DNA from: Caecitellus pseudoparvulus
Lineage: Eukaryota; Bigyra: Bicosoecida
Reading direction: 5' to 3'
NCBI GenBank assembly: GCA_965644315.1
Contig: CBFFRQ010000015.1
Span: 1 to 64,000, forward strand
DNA length: 64,000 nucleotides
Part shown: in pieces, positions 19,780 to 31,900 of the stretch
Layout: the number at the start of each line of letters is the position of its first letter
How positions within the stretch are numbered: the first letter of the stretch is position 1
Notes under the pieces: model-generated
Database searches by the model: none
Told to the model about the DNA's origin: nothing
What the model saw: the letters and a program-made list of their open reading frames with translations, nothing else
Made by a program: the position numbers and the translations under genes

Positions 19780-22272
19780 ATGCTGGGTGAAGTGACGCAG
19801 GGGAAACCAGCTCTGGAGCAGCTCAGTGCTGCTCGCCAAGCAAATGGCGCCCTCATGAAGCGTGTGCATGCAGCATTGGGAGAGTTGCAGGGGCTCTCCA
19901 CCACCGCTCAGCGAGTCGCACGCAGCGTGCAGGCACAGACTGCGGCAGCTCCCTCCACGACATTTCTCCACATGAACCGCCTGGCACAAATCGAAGCCCA
20001 CCTCGCGGCCCAGCCCCCCATGTCCCCTGGCACAGGGCGCCCTGCAAGGGCCCCAGGTAGACAAAGCCTGCGGCGTGCTCCCTCTGTTCCATCACACTCT
20101 CCTCAAGCGGCAGCCACCCCGGAAGGCAGCGACCTTAGCCTGGAGCAGCGCCTTGCCGCAGCTGCCACGCCCACGCGGCCCGGCGTCACGGCGACCGAGG
20201 CAGTGATTGAGGCGAGGTTCGCCACGACAGCGGCGAAGAGTGCCGCCCAGGCTGCCACCTCGGCCGCACCCCCCTCCACACAGCCCACCACCAGCGAGCT
20301 TGACTCGCCGCCCCCTCACCCACTGCTCACGCAAGCTGCCTCCCAGCGGGCCAGCTCACAGGCTGCAGACCTGAATGCCGCCGCCGACGCTGGGGAGGAG
20401 GGCGATGCCGCCGACGCATGGGCCGCTCTCACCCCTGCGCAGCGGCGTCTGCAGCTTGCGAGCCACCCGTCGTCCATGACGGTGGTGGGCGGCGACGCGC
20501 CCTCCAAATGGGCTCCAACGCAGGAGGAGGGCAAGGCAGCTGGCTCGTCGCTGGAGGAGCTGGCAGCGGGGGGACTCCCTGGGTCCCCCGTGGCGAGTGC
20601 CGCTCCCACTGACGCCTCGGGCAGCACGGGTGACTTTGAGAGCTACACTGCCCTGTGGCAGCGCAGGCAGCAGGAGGGGGGCTCCAGAGTGCACGCGACC
20701 CCCCCTGCCAAGGCCCTTGCCCCTGCCACACCCGTCACTGCCCCTGATGTTGACTCCGACTCTGACTCGTACACTGACTCGGAGACAGAGAGCGTGTCCG
20801 TGCACAGCTCCACAAAGCCGGGCAGCAGCACCAGCACCCCCCCTCAAACCAGGCGTGTACCAGTGAACAGCCCCTTCCTGCCCACACCAACCTCCCGCCC
20901 ATCGGCCACCGTCCCTTCCCCCGTGTCCCGTGACGCCCCCAGTGCCGCCATGTCCGCTCTGCTCTCCCTGCGCCGAGGCCAGGCAAGCCTGCTGCAAGGG
21001 CGGCTTGGCGGCACCACATTCCCCCCCGCACACCCAGCGTCCAGTGCTGGAGCACAGAGCAGGGGGGGCAGTCCAGGCACACCCCCCCTCGCGGCGGCAG
21101 CCCCCGCCACTAGCCTGTCCCCCCAACGGGCAGCCGCCATCCTCAGCCCTGCACAACACAGGGCTCTCATGGACAGCCTGCCCAGCAGCATCACAGTCAG
21201 CGGCGCCAGCACACCCGCAGAGGCGCTGTTCCCAGACATGCAGCTGCCTGCACAGTCCACCCCCAGCACCACCTTGGCAGCGCACACCTCACGTTACGCG
21301 CAGGGGCTGGGCCGCCGGAGGTGGGGTCTGGGGGGGGGCATGGCGGCCATGGTGAGCGCAGCCAACCGCCACGCAAAGCGTGCAGCTCAAGCTGCCCAAG
21401 ACGGCACTGTGACGCCGGTGCGCGGGGCTGCCCTCGACACCAACGGCAAGGGCGGGTCTCTGCCGCCGTCCGCACTGGCTGCTGCAGCAGCGCAGTTCGG
21501 GGGGTTGCCGCCAACACCCTCCGGCGCCAGCACAGATGGGCCCAGCGACTACACTGGCATCACGGTGAAGTCTGAGGAGGGGGGCGCCACTGCCTGGGCG
21601 GACGCCTGCCAGCCGCTGCTGGAGGGCTGGTTGCTGCTGTTGCCCGCCACGCCCAGTGCAGTGGCAGATGGCGACACCGACAGCGTCACGCCAGCCGCCC
21701 TGGCACAGTCCACGGAAGCAGCGGAAGCCGCACTGGCCCCTGCGCCGGGCAGAGCCACTGTGCAGCGGCTGTGGGCGGGGCTGTACCGGGGCCCGGTGGA
21801 GGGCGGTGTGGGGGCGGAGGAGGAGGACGTGCTGGTACTGCACGCCTCCCGACACAGCGCTGAGCAGGACCGGGCCCTGAACGATGCGAGATCGGGCGAC
21901 GCACCACGTCTGGAGTGGCCCTCGGCACGGCACGTCCTGCCCCTGTCCGCTTGTGTGGCCATGCTGGCTGGCCCAGGGCGGCCCCTCGCCCCCGCCACCG
22001 GGCCTGGTCAAACCCAGGCACAGCAGGCCCTGCACGTGGACGGACACGAAGGCGCCGGCCGCGTCGTGGAGCAGCTGACGTGGCGTCTGGCCTTTGCGCC
22101 GGGGGGGGGGGCGGGTCCCCTGCACGGCGGCGACGTCCTGTGGCTGCCGCACTCGGTCCTGCTCCTCTGTGCGAGCAGCGGCGCGGACTGGCTGGCATGG
22201 CTAGGCTGTCTGTCAGTCATGCTGGGCTGCAGCATTGCCGACTGGCCAGTGCCCGCTGCAGCCTCGCAGTGA
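19780..22272 (+). CDS. Ser/Pro-rich protein with C-terminal PH-like domain
   Basis: The first ATG of the long frame is at 19780 (MLGEVTQGKPALEQLSAARQ), giving 830 residues. A likely acceptor, TTTCATTTTGTGCAACAG ending at 19728, suggests a spliced 5' leader. The N-terminus has a short helical segment (ALMKRVHAALGELQGL). The middle is long, disordered and Ser/Pro/Ala-rich with an acidic patch (SDSDSYTDSETES). The last ~220 residues look like a PH-type fold: LLEGWLLLL, VQRLWAGLYRG, EDVLVLHAS, then a closing helix GADWLAWLGCLSVML. PH domains bind phosphoinositides or proteins. No enzymatic domain was seen, and the PH call is moderate because the insertions are long. Convergent with the coiled-coil gene, 53 bp between stops. 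Confidence 0.7.
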   Translation: MLGEVTQGKPALEQLSAARQANGALMKRVHAALGELQGLSTTAQRVARSVQAQTAAAPSTTFLHMNRLAQIEAHLAAQPPMSPGTGRPARAPGRQSLRRAPSVPSHSPQAAATPEGSDLSLEQRLAAAATPTRPGVTATEAVIEARFATTAAKSAAQAATSAAPPSTQPTTSELDSPPPHPLLTQAASQRASSQAADLNAAADAGEEGDAADAWAALTPAQRRLQLASHPSSMTVVGGDAPSKWAPTQEEGKAAGSSLEELAAGGLPGSPVASAAPTDASGSTGDFESYTALWQRRQQEGGSRVHATPPAKALAPATPVTAPDVDSDSDSYTDSETESVSVHSSTKPGSSTSTPPQTRRVPVNSPFLPTPTSRPSATVPSPVSRDAPSAAMSALLSLRRGQASLLQGRLGGTTFPPAHPASSAGAQSRGGSPGTPPLAAAAPATSLSPQRAAAILSPAQHRALMDSLPSSITVSGASTPAEALFPDMQLPAQSTPSTTLAAHTSRYAQGLGRRRWGLGGGMAAMVSAANRHAKRAAQAAQDGTVTPVRGAALDTNGKGGSLPPSALAAAAAQFGGLPPTPSGASTDGPSDYTGITVKSEEGGATAWADACQPLLEGWLLLLPATPSAVADGDTDSVTPAALAQSTEAAEAALAPAPGRATVQRLWAGLYRGPVEGGVGAEEEDVLVLHASRHSAEQDRALNDARSGDAPRLEWPSARHVLPLSACVAMLAGPGRPLAPATGPGQTQAQQALHVDGHEGAGRVVEQLTWRLAFAPGGGAGPLHGGDVLWLPHSVLLLCASSGADWLAWLGCLSVMLGCSIADWPVPAAASQ

Positions 22273-22325
22273 ATGGCGCAGGCAGCTGAATTCAATGCGG
22301 TGACACGTGCGACTCGCCCCCGCTG

Positions 22326-24348
22326 TCACAGCTTGGGCCGCTGCGCCGGCTGGAATCGCCTGCCGGCACACAGTTTCTGAAAGGCGGCTTTCTGCGCTGC
22401 TGTCCAAGACTGCGGCATGGCGTACTGCGCCTGGCTGGGCTGCGGATCGAAGTGCCGCGGGCGGGGGGTGGGCAGCTCCCCCTCCTCCGCTCCGCCCAGC
22501 AGAGGCGACGTCTGCAGGGTCCAGCCCTGCAACACAGGTGGCGCCCTGGCCTTGTGGGGCATGGGTGGGGAGGATTGGTGCGTGGTGGGTTGCGCAGGAG
22601 GCGGCGCAGACGAGCCTGGGATTGAGGGAGGGCGGACTCCAAGTGCAGCCTGCGCCACCTCTGGGCCTTCCTCCGAAAGCGGCAAGCTCTCCACACTGCT
22701 CCCATCTTCGGACCCAGGTGACACCCGCCCACTGCGTTGCTCCACCTCCGATTCCTCTGGCGCCTCCTGCAGCACCCACCCACCCACGGGCTGTGATGTA
22801 TCCGAAGACGTCATGAAAAAAGGTGCCTCTGGGGCGGTTTGCGCGGCAGGGGTGCTGCGAGGCACCTGTGCCCTCCTCCGCGGCAACCGCCCCGGCACTG
22901 GCCCCCCATCCACGCTGCGAGCGGCCGGGGACAGCGATGTCTGCCCCGGCAGTGGTGACGTCGCCCGCGCCAGGCGACCGCGTGCCTCCCGCAGAGACGC
23001 CTGCAGGGATCGCACCTTGGCTTCCGACGCAGCACGCGCCTCTTGCTCCTCCAGCAGAGCCAGGCGCAGGCGCATGCCCACCTCGTCATCCGTCTCCGCG
23101 ACCCCAGTGGCGTCGCCGCCCTCCCACTGCCCATCGTCCGCACCCTCTGATGAGCTGGCAAGGCTGCCTTGGCTGCCTGCGGAGACGAGAGATGGGGACC
23201 CACCAGCGCCGCTGCGCCTGCTGCTCTGCATGGCATGCATGTCCTTGCGCAGAGACGCCGTGGTCGCAGACAGCTGCCGGTGCTCCGAGAGCAGCAGGTC
23301 AGCCCGCACCAGCACCTCCCCCAGCCTTTCCTGCGTCGCATCACTGTGTGCCTTGGCCTCCTTTGCAGCACGTTCCGCCACCGCGACCTGCCGCTGCAGC
23401 CGCTGGATCGTGGCGCGGGCACGAGACAGGCTGGCAGTCTGTGCTCGGTACTTTGCTCGCAGAGACTGCAGCCCCTTCAGCTGGCTGGTCGCAGCCGTCA
23501 ACTGGGCTCGCACGGCGCTCAGGCGCGTCTTGAGGTTTGTGTGGGCATCTTCATCCGCCTTCTGCGACGCCTCCAGTTCCTGTGTCGCCGCCCTGGCCTT
23601 GGCTGCAGCCTGCCGCGCCCCCGCCAGCTCCTTCCGCAAGCGCCGGAATTCGGTGAGTTTATCCGCAGCTGAACTGCGCAGGCGCTGCACCTCCTCGTCC
23701 CTGGCCGCCAACTGAGACGTCAGCACGTCCACCTTGGCCTGCAGCTCATCCACTTGGTCGGCCAGCGCTGTGCTGGATGCCTTGGGCCGGGCGCCGTGGT
23801 GCGTGGCGGGCCGTGGTGGCGCAGCGCTGGGGCCATGCGCTGCCCCTCCGAGAGGCCCCCCCATATCCAGCAGGCTCCAGGCGCTGGAGGTGGACGCGCC
23901 TCCCTCCGTCCCTCGCGTCGGTGCCAGCTGCGGCGAGGCGCTTGACCCTGCTGGGGAGGAGACTGCAGGCGCACCACGAGCAGCAGCAGAGGTGCTTGCG
24001 TGTGCACGCTGGGCACGAGGAACTGCATGAGGATTGGGAGTCCCGTGGTCAGTTCCCCCAGAGTTGCTCTCTGTTCAGTGCAGGGAGGGGGGATTTGCCT
24101 GGCGCAGAGCGTCGCGGCGACCAGCGCCAGACTCACGAGACAGCGCTGCCTCAGCGGCGAGGCGCAGGGAATGCTCGCGTTGCAGGCTTTCCAGCACCAA
24201 GTTCAGCTGTTCTGTCAGGATCTGTGCACGTGGGTTCGCTGCCCAGTGCTTTGCCTGGCGGCAGGGCGCCTCGCCAGACATGGCGAGGTCTCACCTGCAG
24301 CTTCTCTTCATGGCTCAGTGTCGTCAATTCCTCTCGAGTAAGGGCCAT
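22326..24348 (-). CDS. Coiled-coil protein of unknown function, three exons
   Basis: Minus-strand exons are 24348-24295 (MALTREELTTLSHEEKLQ), 24221-24137 and 24022-22326. Donors are GTGAGA and GTGAGT, acceptors GCACAG and CATGCAG, and phases match, giving 611 residues. After a short helical start and an Ala/Ser/Pro linker, about residues 110-320 form a continuous heptad-rich coiled coil (for example DQVDELQAKVDVLTSQLAAR, RLRKELAGARQAAAKA). A disordered acidic/proline-rich C-terminus carries a last conserved-looking patch, MPQSWTAAQKAAFQKLC. It is probably structural or cytoskeletal. No recognised domain or family. Confidence 0.8.
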
Positions 24349-24646
24349 GGTGAGCGGCCGAGTGTGTCAGGCCGCAGTGAGGCGCCTTCGTCTCCTGCAC
24401 TTGTGGCAGCGATGCCCCGCCGCCCTCAGTCACAGCGGGTGCCAGCAGCACGGCCCACGAAGTCAGGCTGCCTGATGCCCGGGCAAGTCACTCTCCAAAC
24501 AACGGACAAAACAACGAGCCCAACCGCGGCACCGGGAGAAGCGTGGTGTATGTGAATTGATACATTGCTGGTGTTCGCTCTGCTTCAACCCCCCTCTCTT
24601 CCACCGCCTCAGTCGCGGGAAGGGCAAGCTTCGCCCGGTTCTCGGC
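24349..24646. promoter_or_regulatory. Divergent intergenic region
   Basis: 298 bp between the start codons of the coiled-coil gene (minus) and the first OSCA-like gene (plus). A shared promoter region is expected. No specific motif was identified. Confidence 0.45.
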
Positions 24647-27600
24647 ATGAGCAGCAGCACACAGGACCCAGACGAGGCGGTGCAGGCCGTCTGGGCCGCT
24701 CGCAAGGCGACCTCCACGGAGTCCACGGGGCGATCCAGCACACCTGAGCCTGAGGGCGCCTCCTCGTCAGGCAGGGCGGCGGCACACCGCTCGGCTGGAC
24801 TCATTGGCGATGGCTTCGCACAGGTGAGCCACGGGGCCACCTCCACTGCCCTCCCGCAGACTGCACATGCTCTCCCCGTGCTCCAAGCAGACATGCACGC
24901 ACACTCCAGATTATGGTGGTCTGGACAGCTCCCACTGGCGCGGTGTGGAGTTCCAGCCACCCTCTCTGGCAGCAGCCAAAGATGCTGCGGAGAGCAGCAT
25001 GCTCCTCGGCGGCCAGGTGCGCCTCCCTGCCGCCCCCTGTGAGGGCAAGCACCCTGCAACTGGGTGCCCTTCCTTTCCACAGGGACGGCCTTGGAGGCTG
25101 AGAATGGAAGACTTTGCTGCGTTCGGCATTGGTGCGTAGCGCCCCGTGCATCGTGCCCTGTGCCGTGGCCAAGAAACGCCGTCGCGTGTAACTGATTGCG
25201 CAGGCGCTGCTCTCCACTTCCGCTTCCTGCGCCTCTTGACCATCTACTTCTGCGTCTCGACGTGCTTGAGTGCACCTGCCATTGCCTTGTTCTCAGCTGG
25301 GTCCAGGTTCACGTCAGATGAAGTGGACAGCCTACAGCTGGTGACGACCATGCTGGGAAACCTTGGCCCCGACCCGCGGAGCCAAGTCAACGCCTCAGCC
25401 ACACAGGCTGCGCAGGAGAGCTACTCCGTTTCGCCTGCAGGACTGGGAGGTGCCTGGACCTGGTCCCAGGCGCTGCAAGGCGCAGCCTACCTGGACTTCA
25501 TGTACAGCGCGCTGCTGCTCCTGTGCATCGGGCTGTGGTGGCACTCCGTGTCCACTGCCGAGGCCAGGCAAGCAGCGAGCCAGCGCCTCCCCCGATCCTC
25601 CGACTATGCCGTGTGGGTGCACGGCCTGCCCGAGGACGCGACAGAGGAGCAGGTCCGCGCGCACTTCGACCGCCTGTACAACCTGCGCAAGCCCGACTGG
25701 ACACACCATTCCTCCTGCTCACGCTGCTGGTGCTATCACAAACCGACACGCCGCAGGCAGTTCCTGGAGGAAGGCGAAGCTGGTGCTGAGCTTGCGCGGT
25801 GGCAGAGTTTCTTCCCCGAGGGGCCGCCTTCCATTCCCCGCTGGGCGCTGTGTGAGCCGTGTGCGGGCAGCTGTGCCGCTTGCCGACGCGACGCGGTTGT
25901 GGGCGATCCGGAAGGCCCGCCAGCTGATTGGAAGGACTGGTACACACACCCTGTGCGAAATGCGTCCAACACGAGCGATGACGGGTACCTGCAGTCGTGG
26001 GTCGCGGAAGTGGCGATGGCCACAGCTAACGCTGACCGTATTGCGGCCTTTCGACGCGTGGAGCAGTGCAGGCAGCAGCTTCTCCGCTGCAGGGCCGCCA
26101 TCCGGGCGTACGAGCGTCCGTCCTGGCTTCAAAGCACACAGTCCACATGTGCCTGCACGGACGGCGGCGTGGACGCCTCCTGTGCTGCGGGCACAGGGAG
26201 GTGCTGCTTCGTTTTTGTCGGCCCACAAACAAACCGCTTGCGCCAGGCTGAGCAGCGCCTGCAAGCCATCCAGCGCACGCTCCAGCGGTTAGATAAGACG
26301 GGCGGTGCCGCTCTGTCCATGCGTGTCGCCGGGGCGTTCGTGACATTCAACAACGAAGAGAGCTGGCGCAGGTGTGTTGCTGACTACCGCAGCACGCACC
26401 GCTGGCACGCCACGCTGCCCCTGTGTGGCATGAACTCTGCCTGCCAACCAGCGCCCCTGCGCTTCAAGGGCATCCACCCCTTGTCAGTTGAGCCAGCGCC
26501 TGAACCCAGTGACGTCATCTGGGAGAACTTGCAAGTGCCAGCTTGGCAGCGCAGCCTGCGGGTGCTGGTCACGTCGCTGTGCATGTTGCTGTTCCTGGCG
26601 GCATCCCTGGCTGCCATCGTTGCCGCACAGCGCCAGCAAGAGGAGTTCAACACAGTCCTGCCCCTTCCCAGCGTTTGCTCCGTGCAGGCCCCCAGCATTG
26701 TGTACGGGGCCAACTCCGTCCCCGCGGCAACGTCGCTGCAACGCCAGCGGGCCCTGGATGCCCAGTGCCGCATCACCAGTGGGAGGGACGACGTCCTCTT
26801 CCTGTGGTGGGGAGGTGCCAACGCACTGCCTGTGCCAGCTGACCTCACCGCGCCCCTCGCGAATGTTACTGACGTCGCGGGGCGCGTGGTGCGCCAAGTT
26901 CCCAACGCCTGCGCCACCCCATGCATTCCCAGCAGCGTGCAAGCCAGCGAGCCCTGTGTCGTCCCAGCTGGCGTTGTGGACGATACACTTGCCACGCCAA
27001 CGTTCCCTGTGCACTCCCTGCTTGGCTGCTTCTGCCTGCAGGTGCTGCAAGACAAAACCCAAGAACGCGGGGCCTTTACTGGAGCCTATGAAGTGCTGGA
27101 CGAGTTCCCGTCCTGTGCAGAGCTCGCAACCGCATTCGCAGCGTCCCAGGGCTTGGTAGTCTTTGCTGCTTTGGGAGTGACTCTGACCAACGCACTCCTG
27201 CACACAGTGCTGTCGGGAGTCACTCGCTTCGAACGGCACAACACACACTCCGCGACACAGCACGCCGTTGCACGCAAGCTTTTCTTGGCGCTTTTCCTGA
27301 ACACTGGCTTGATTGTGCTGCTGGTAAACGCCAAGGTTCCCGGCCTCGCATCCGCTGGTCTTGGCTTGTTCAGTGGCAGGCTTACCTCCTTCTCACCGGG
27401 CTGGTTCCCCACGGCTGGCCTGGCAGTGGCCTTGACCATGCTCATCAACATCCTCGCACCGCATGTAGGGCCACTTGCCCGCATTGCTGCCAGGCCCTGC
27501 TGGCGCCGGTGCTGCATTGCCAGCCGCAGACTGCAGCAGCACCTGAACGAGCTGTACCAGCCCCCCGCCTTCCAAGTCGAGTCACGCGTGGCCCACGTCC

Positions 27601-28733
27601 TCAACACTGTCGTTGTCACCCTCCTGTACTCCTCCGGCATTCCGATCCTGCTGCCGTTCGCTGCAATCGCTCTCACGCTGCACTGTGCTATGGATGTCGC
27701 TCATGTTTTGTGGGTGGTTGGCAAGCCTGCTCCCATGGACACCACCATGGCACGGTTTGCTCTGCGGATCTTGCCAGTGGCACTTGTCTTGCACTGCGCT
27801 TTCGGCGTGTGGTTCTACAGCGACCCAGACACTGCGCCAACCATGACCCTTGTCGGGCAAGGTGACTCACCCAGCGACCCGGTGCCGGGCTGGGTGCAGT
27901 CGCTGGTAGATGCAGATGTATCTGTGGCTGGAGTGGCCCTGGCTGAGCGCCTGCTGCTGAAGAGCACCTTTCCTCTCGTCGCACTCCTGCTGGTCACGCT
28001 GCTGGGCACACTGCTCGCCTCGACATGTGGTCCTGTTCTGAGCACCGCCTCCACCGCCGCTTGCTCTGTCCTCACTGGCGGCCGCTGCTGCAAGCCTGAT
28101 GCACATGTAGCTGAGCGCATGCTGCCCCCCTTCACTGGAACGTACTCGGAGAAGCTGCCGCCTGGCGTGCCCACCACCCTGCCTGCTGCCGAAACCGCTG
28201 CCGGCTGGCGCGTCATCCTTGACAACCGGCGGGGTACGGGGGCTGAGCAGAAGGTGAAACAGGCCACATCCAGCGACGCACCAGCCCTGCGCGGCAGCCG
28301 CTACAAGCTCACGTGGCAGGTCATCGCCGAGCAGGCAGTGCCCTCGTACGTGCCAGCCGCAGCGCCAGCCTACGCCGCCGTCGTGGCAGCAGCTGCACAC
28401 GGCGTGCGCCTGGACCCAGTGGCAACAGCGTCCCTTCCTCGGCCAGCGAGCTGGAGTCCTCGCAAGCCCAGTCACAGCGCTGTGGCGCCGGAGCCGCCCA
28501 GCAGCGACGGCAACCCAAGGCGCGTGCCTTCCTCGCCACGCATGTCCCCACGACCATACAAGCGCCCGCCAGTGAAGGACTACACTGGCGGAGTTGTGGC
28601 TCGTGCCAAACGCAGTCGTGCAAAGCCCCCGCCTCGCGAGGCATGGACCATGGTGGCACCGTCGGCCGCCGGCCAGAGCGCCAGTCTGATTTCGCACCGG
28701 CTTGGCACGGCGCTGCCTGAGGCGGACCAGTGA
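24647..28733 (+). CDS. OSCA/CSC1 (TMEM63)-like multi-pass membrane protein, copy 1
   Basis: Exons 24647-24823, 24891-25016, 25083-25131 and 25204-28733 give 1293 residues. Junctions are consensus (donors GTGAGC, GTGCGC, GTGCGT) and in phase. The N-terminal part holds DYGGLDSSHWRGVEFQPPS; the third exon is 49 nt. TM1 is around LLTIYFCVSTCLSAPAIAL. A soluble RRM-like segment (DYAVWVHGLPEDATEEQVR) and a Cys-rich insertion follow, then GAFVTFNNEESWRRC and DVIWENLQVPAWQRSLRVL leading into the main TM bundle with TLLYSSGIPILLPFAAIAL. This layout matches OSCA/CSC1/TMEM63 (DUF221) channels, which are mechanosensitive cation channels in plants, fungi and animals. The Cys-rich insertion and long basic Ser-rich tail are lineage-specific. 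Channel activity is inferred. Tandem with copy 2. Confidence 0.78.
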
Positions 28734-28995
28734 CCTGCGCTCCCAAAAATGCGGGAAGCGACGAAAGATTCAACAGTTTTATGACCCAATGTAGTGTTTC
28801 TCCTCCCCTCGCACTGTCCAGGAGCATCGAAGAGCGCACAGCTCTCTGCACTTTGCGCAGTTGCTGCCTCACCGCTGTCGCAGCCGACCTGCACGAGGCA
28901 CACCTTGGCGGCCTGAACAGCACCTGCAGCCACGACGCCCGCAGCTGGCAGTGCGCGCGGTCGCCACCTGAGGGGTTTCACTGGTGCAGCTAGCC

Positions 28996-31900
28996 ATGAG
29001 CTCCACCCCCTCTTCTGCGGGGCACTCCACGCCCATGGGAGCGGCCCAAGTGCGTTTCGCGCAGTGTAACGCGGTGTGCCACGCCGCCATCACCCGCCGT
29101 GCCCCGCCGCAGCTCATTGACGAGCGGAAGGAGTATGGAGGAGGCATGCACTTGCACGACTGGGAGAAGAGGGCATACATCCCGCCCAGTGTCGAAAAAG
29201 CCCAGCGCGCACACCGTCGATCGTTGTTTGCCCGGGGAAAGGTGAGCACCACCCAATCACCTGCACCGCAGCCCACCGCAAGGTCCTCACCAAGTGCTCT
29301 CCATGACGCCCGTAGAAACGATGCTGGCAATTATCAGTTGAGGATCTGGATGATGCTGGCGTCGGTGCGTTCGGCCCGCTGTGGCGTGCTCTGCCAGTCT
29401 CAGCAACGCAAACCTGCTGCCTGCCACCCACCCCACAGGCATTGCCCTGTACTTTCGCCTGGTGCTGTACCTGTCGGTCTATTTCCTTGCTGCCAGTTTA
29501 GTTGCCATCCCGATATTTGCGCTGAACTACGGAGGGTGAGTGCTGTGGCGGGAGGTGCGCAGAAGCACGGTAGGGTGGCACACGAGCTTCCACGCGTCGC
29601 ACAGAAGCCGATTCGAAGGGGAGGAGCTAGATGGCACTGGTCTGTCCCTCCTGACTCTGGGCAACCTGGGCATTGCCAATGTCACGCTGGGCACTTCCGA
29701 AGGCCCGAATGGCACGGCAAGTGCCGTGGTGCAGGAGAGCGAGGTGACTGGCTTCGGCTGGTCGTTCTCCGTGGCACAGGCGGCCAACATCATCACCCTC
29801 ACAGACCTCGCTTATTCTTTGGTGCGTCCAGCTTACGGCATCAGCTTGTACAAGGCCAGCCCACCCGCACCGCTCGCTCCCGCGCCACGCAGCTCTTCCT
29901 CGCCTTCATGCTGTGGTGGCTCTGGCGCATGCACGACATTGACAGGAAGCTGACTGACGGCGACGTCAACATGTCCGACTACTCGGTGCACGTCATGGGG
30001 CTACCTGAAGATGCGACAGAGCAGCAGGTCCGCGCGCACTTCGACCGCCTGTACAACCTGCGCAAGCCTGACTGGGTGTACGAGTCCAGCTGTGCGGAGT
30101 GCTTCTGCAACCGCAAGATCATGATGCGGCGGCAGTTCAAGGGCCCGAAACTCGCAAGCACCCTGTTCAAGGAATGGGTTCGTGCCCGTTCCCGGGTTCC
30201 GCGCCGTGGGGGGGGCTGCTGTGGCGCGGAGGCCGCCCTGGAAGACATCCGCAGCGACGCCAGCGCGCCAGTGTCCTGGCAAGACTGGGCGACATGTCCA
30301 GTGCTGAACGCCGCAAACACGGGGCAGCAAGAGTACCTGCGCAGTTGGGTTGCAGAGGTCACCCTGGTTCATCCCAACGGTGGGCTCTTGCGTCGCTACA
30401 AAGCCTTGCAGAAGCTGCGAGATCGACAGATGCAAGCCAGAGCTGCCGTCAAAGTGTACAGCAACCCAAAATGGATCCCTGGCGCCACAGGTGGTCTTTG
30501 TTGTGGCGCTGTGGAAGTGCATGTGGATAGGTCGTGTGCGGGTGGACCGCTGCAGCTGTGCTACATTCGGTCTGGGCCACGGGAAGCACGGCTTGCGGCT
30601 ACTCGGCAGCGCTTGGCAGCCATTGAGAGCCGCCTGCACAAGCTCGACCTAAAGCACGCCCGCAGCATCAACAGTAGTGTCATCGGCGCCTTCGTTGTGT
30701 TCAACAATGAGGAGAGCTGGCGAAGGTGCTTGTATGACTACCAGGTCTCCCAGCGGTGGTACTTCCCGGTCGTCGCAGCTTGCCGCTGCCACAGGACATG
30801 CCAGGCACCTCCACTTTGGTTCGAGAACAAGCACCCGCTCATTGTCCATCGAGCGCCAGCTCCGACTGATGTTATCTGGGAGAACCTCGAGGTTCCTGGC
30901 TGGGAGCGCGCGCTGCGCATCAGCTTGGCCAACTTGTGCATGCTGCTGTTCCTCGCTGCTTCCCTCGTCGGCATTGTACTCGCCCAGCAACAGCAAGAGG
31001 CGTTCAGAGGAACGCTGCCCTCTCAGGAGGTCTGCACCGTGCAAGCCCCCACAGTCGCGTGGGGCGTGAACCCAGCCCCATTGTCTGAGATCTTCCAAGT
31101 CCGGGGCACTGCCGAGCAGGACGCGGCGTGCTCGGCGCAGTTCGGAGGGGACCATATTTTTCTGTGGTGGGGCGGGGCATCCGCTCCGCCAACGCCCTCA
31201 GCACCCTTCCCTGCACCCCCCACCGTCAACATCACTGATGCTGACGGCAGCGTATTGAACACAGTGACAAACACCTGTTCAGGGCCCTGTTTACCAGCTG
31301 ACATTTCAAACACGTCCCCTTGTGTCGTCCCCAAGGTGCTGGGCGCAGAACCCTCCGCGTCGCAGACGTTCCCTGTGCGGGCTGTCATCGGCTGCTACTG
31401 CTTGCAGCGCATGCGATCCCTGCTCATGTCCGAAGACACCTCCTGGTCCGACTTCAGGACTGCTGTGGAGCAGGAAGCCACTTGCCAGGAGCTTGCCTCG
31501 TCATTTGTGCTCGCCCAAGTCCTCATCTTCGTCGCCGCAGCCGGCGTCGTGCTCATCAACACCTCTCTCAAGTCTGTGCTGTGGAGGGCCACAAAACAGG
31601 AGCTGCACACTTCCGTGGCTGCGCTCAAGTCCGCTGTCGCGAGCAAGCTCTTCCTTGCCCTGTTCCTGAACACAGGCCTCATCGTGCTGCTGGTCCACGC
31701 ACGCATTCCTGGTGCAGAGAGCCTTCCTCTGGGTGTCTTGCGTGGTGCCTACTCCTCCTTCTCGCCAGGGTGGTATTCGACAGCTGGAGCTGCAGTCACG
31801 CTGACCATGATCATCAACATCGCTGCGCCCCATGCCCTGCCCTTGGGCAAGTATTGCTGTGTGTACCCCTGCAAGCGCCGCTGCTGCTCCAAGTCGGCCA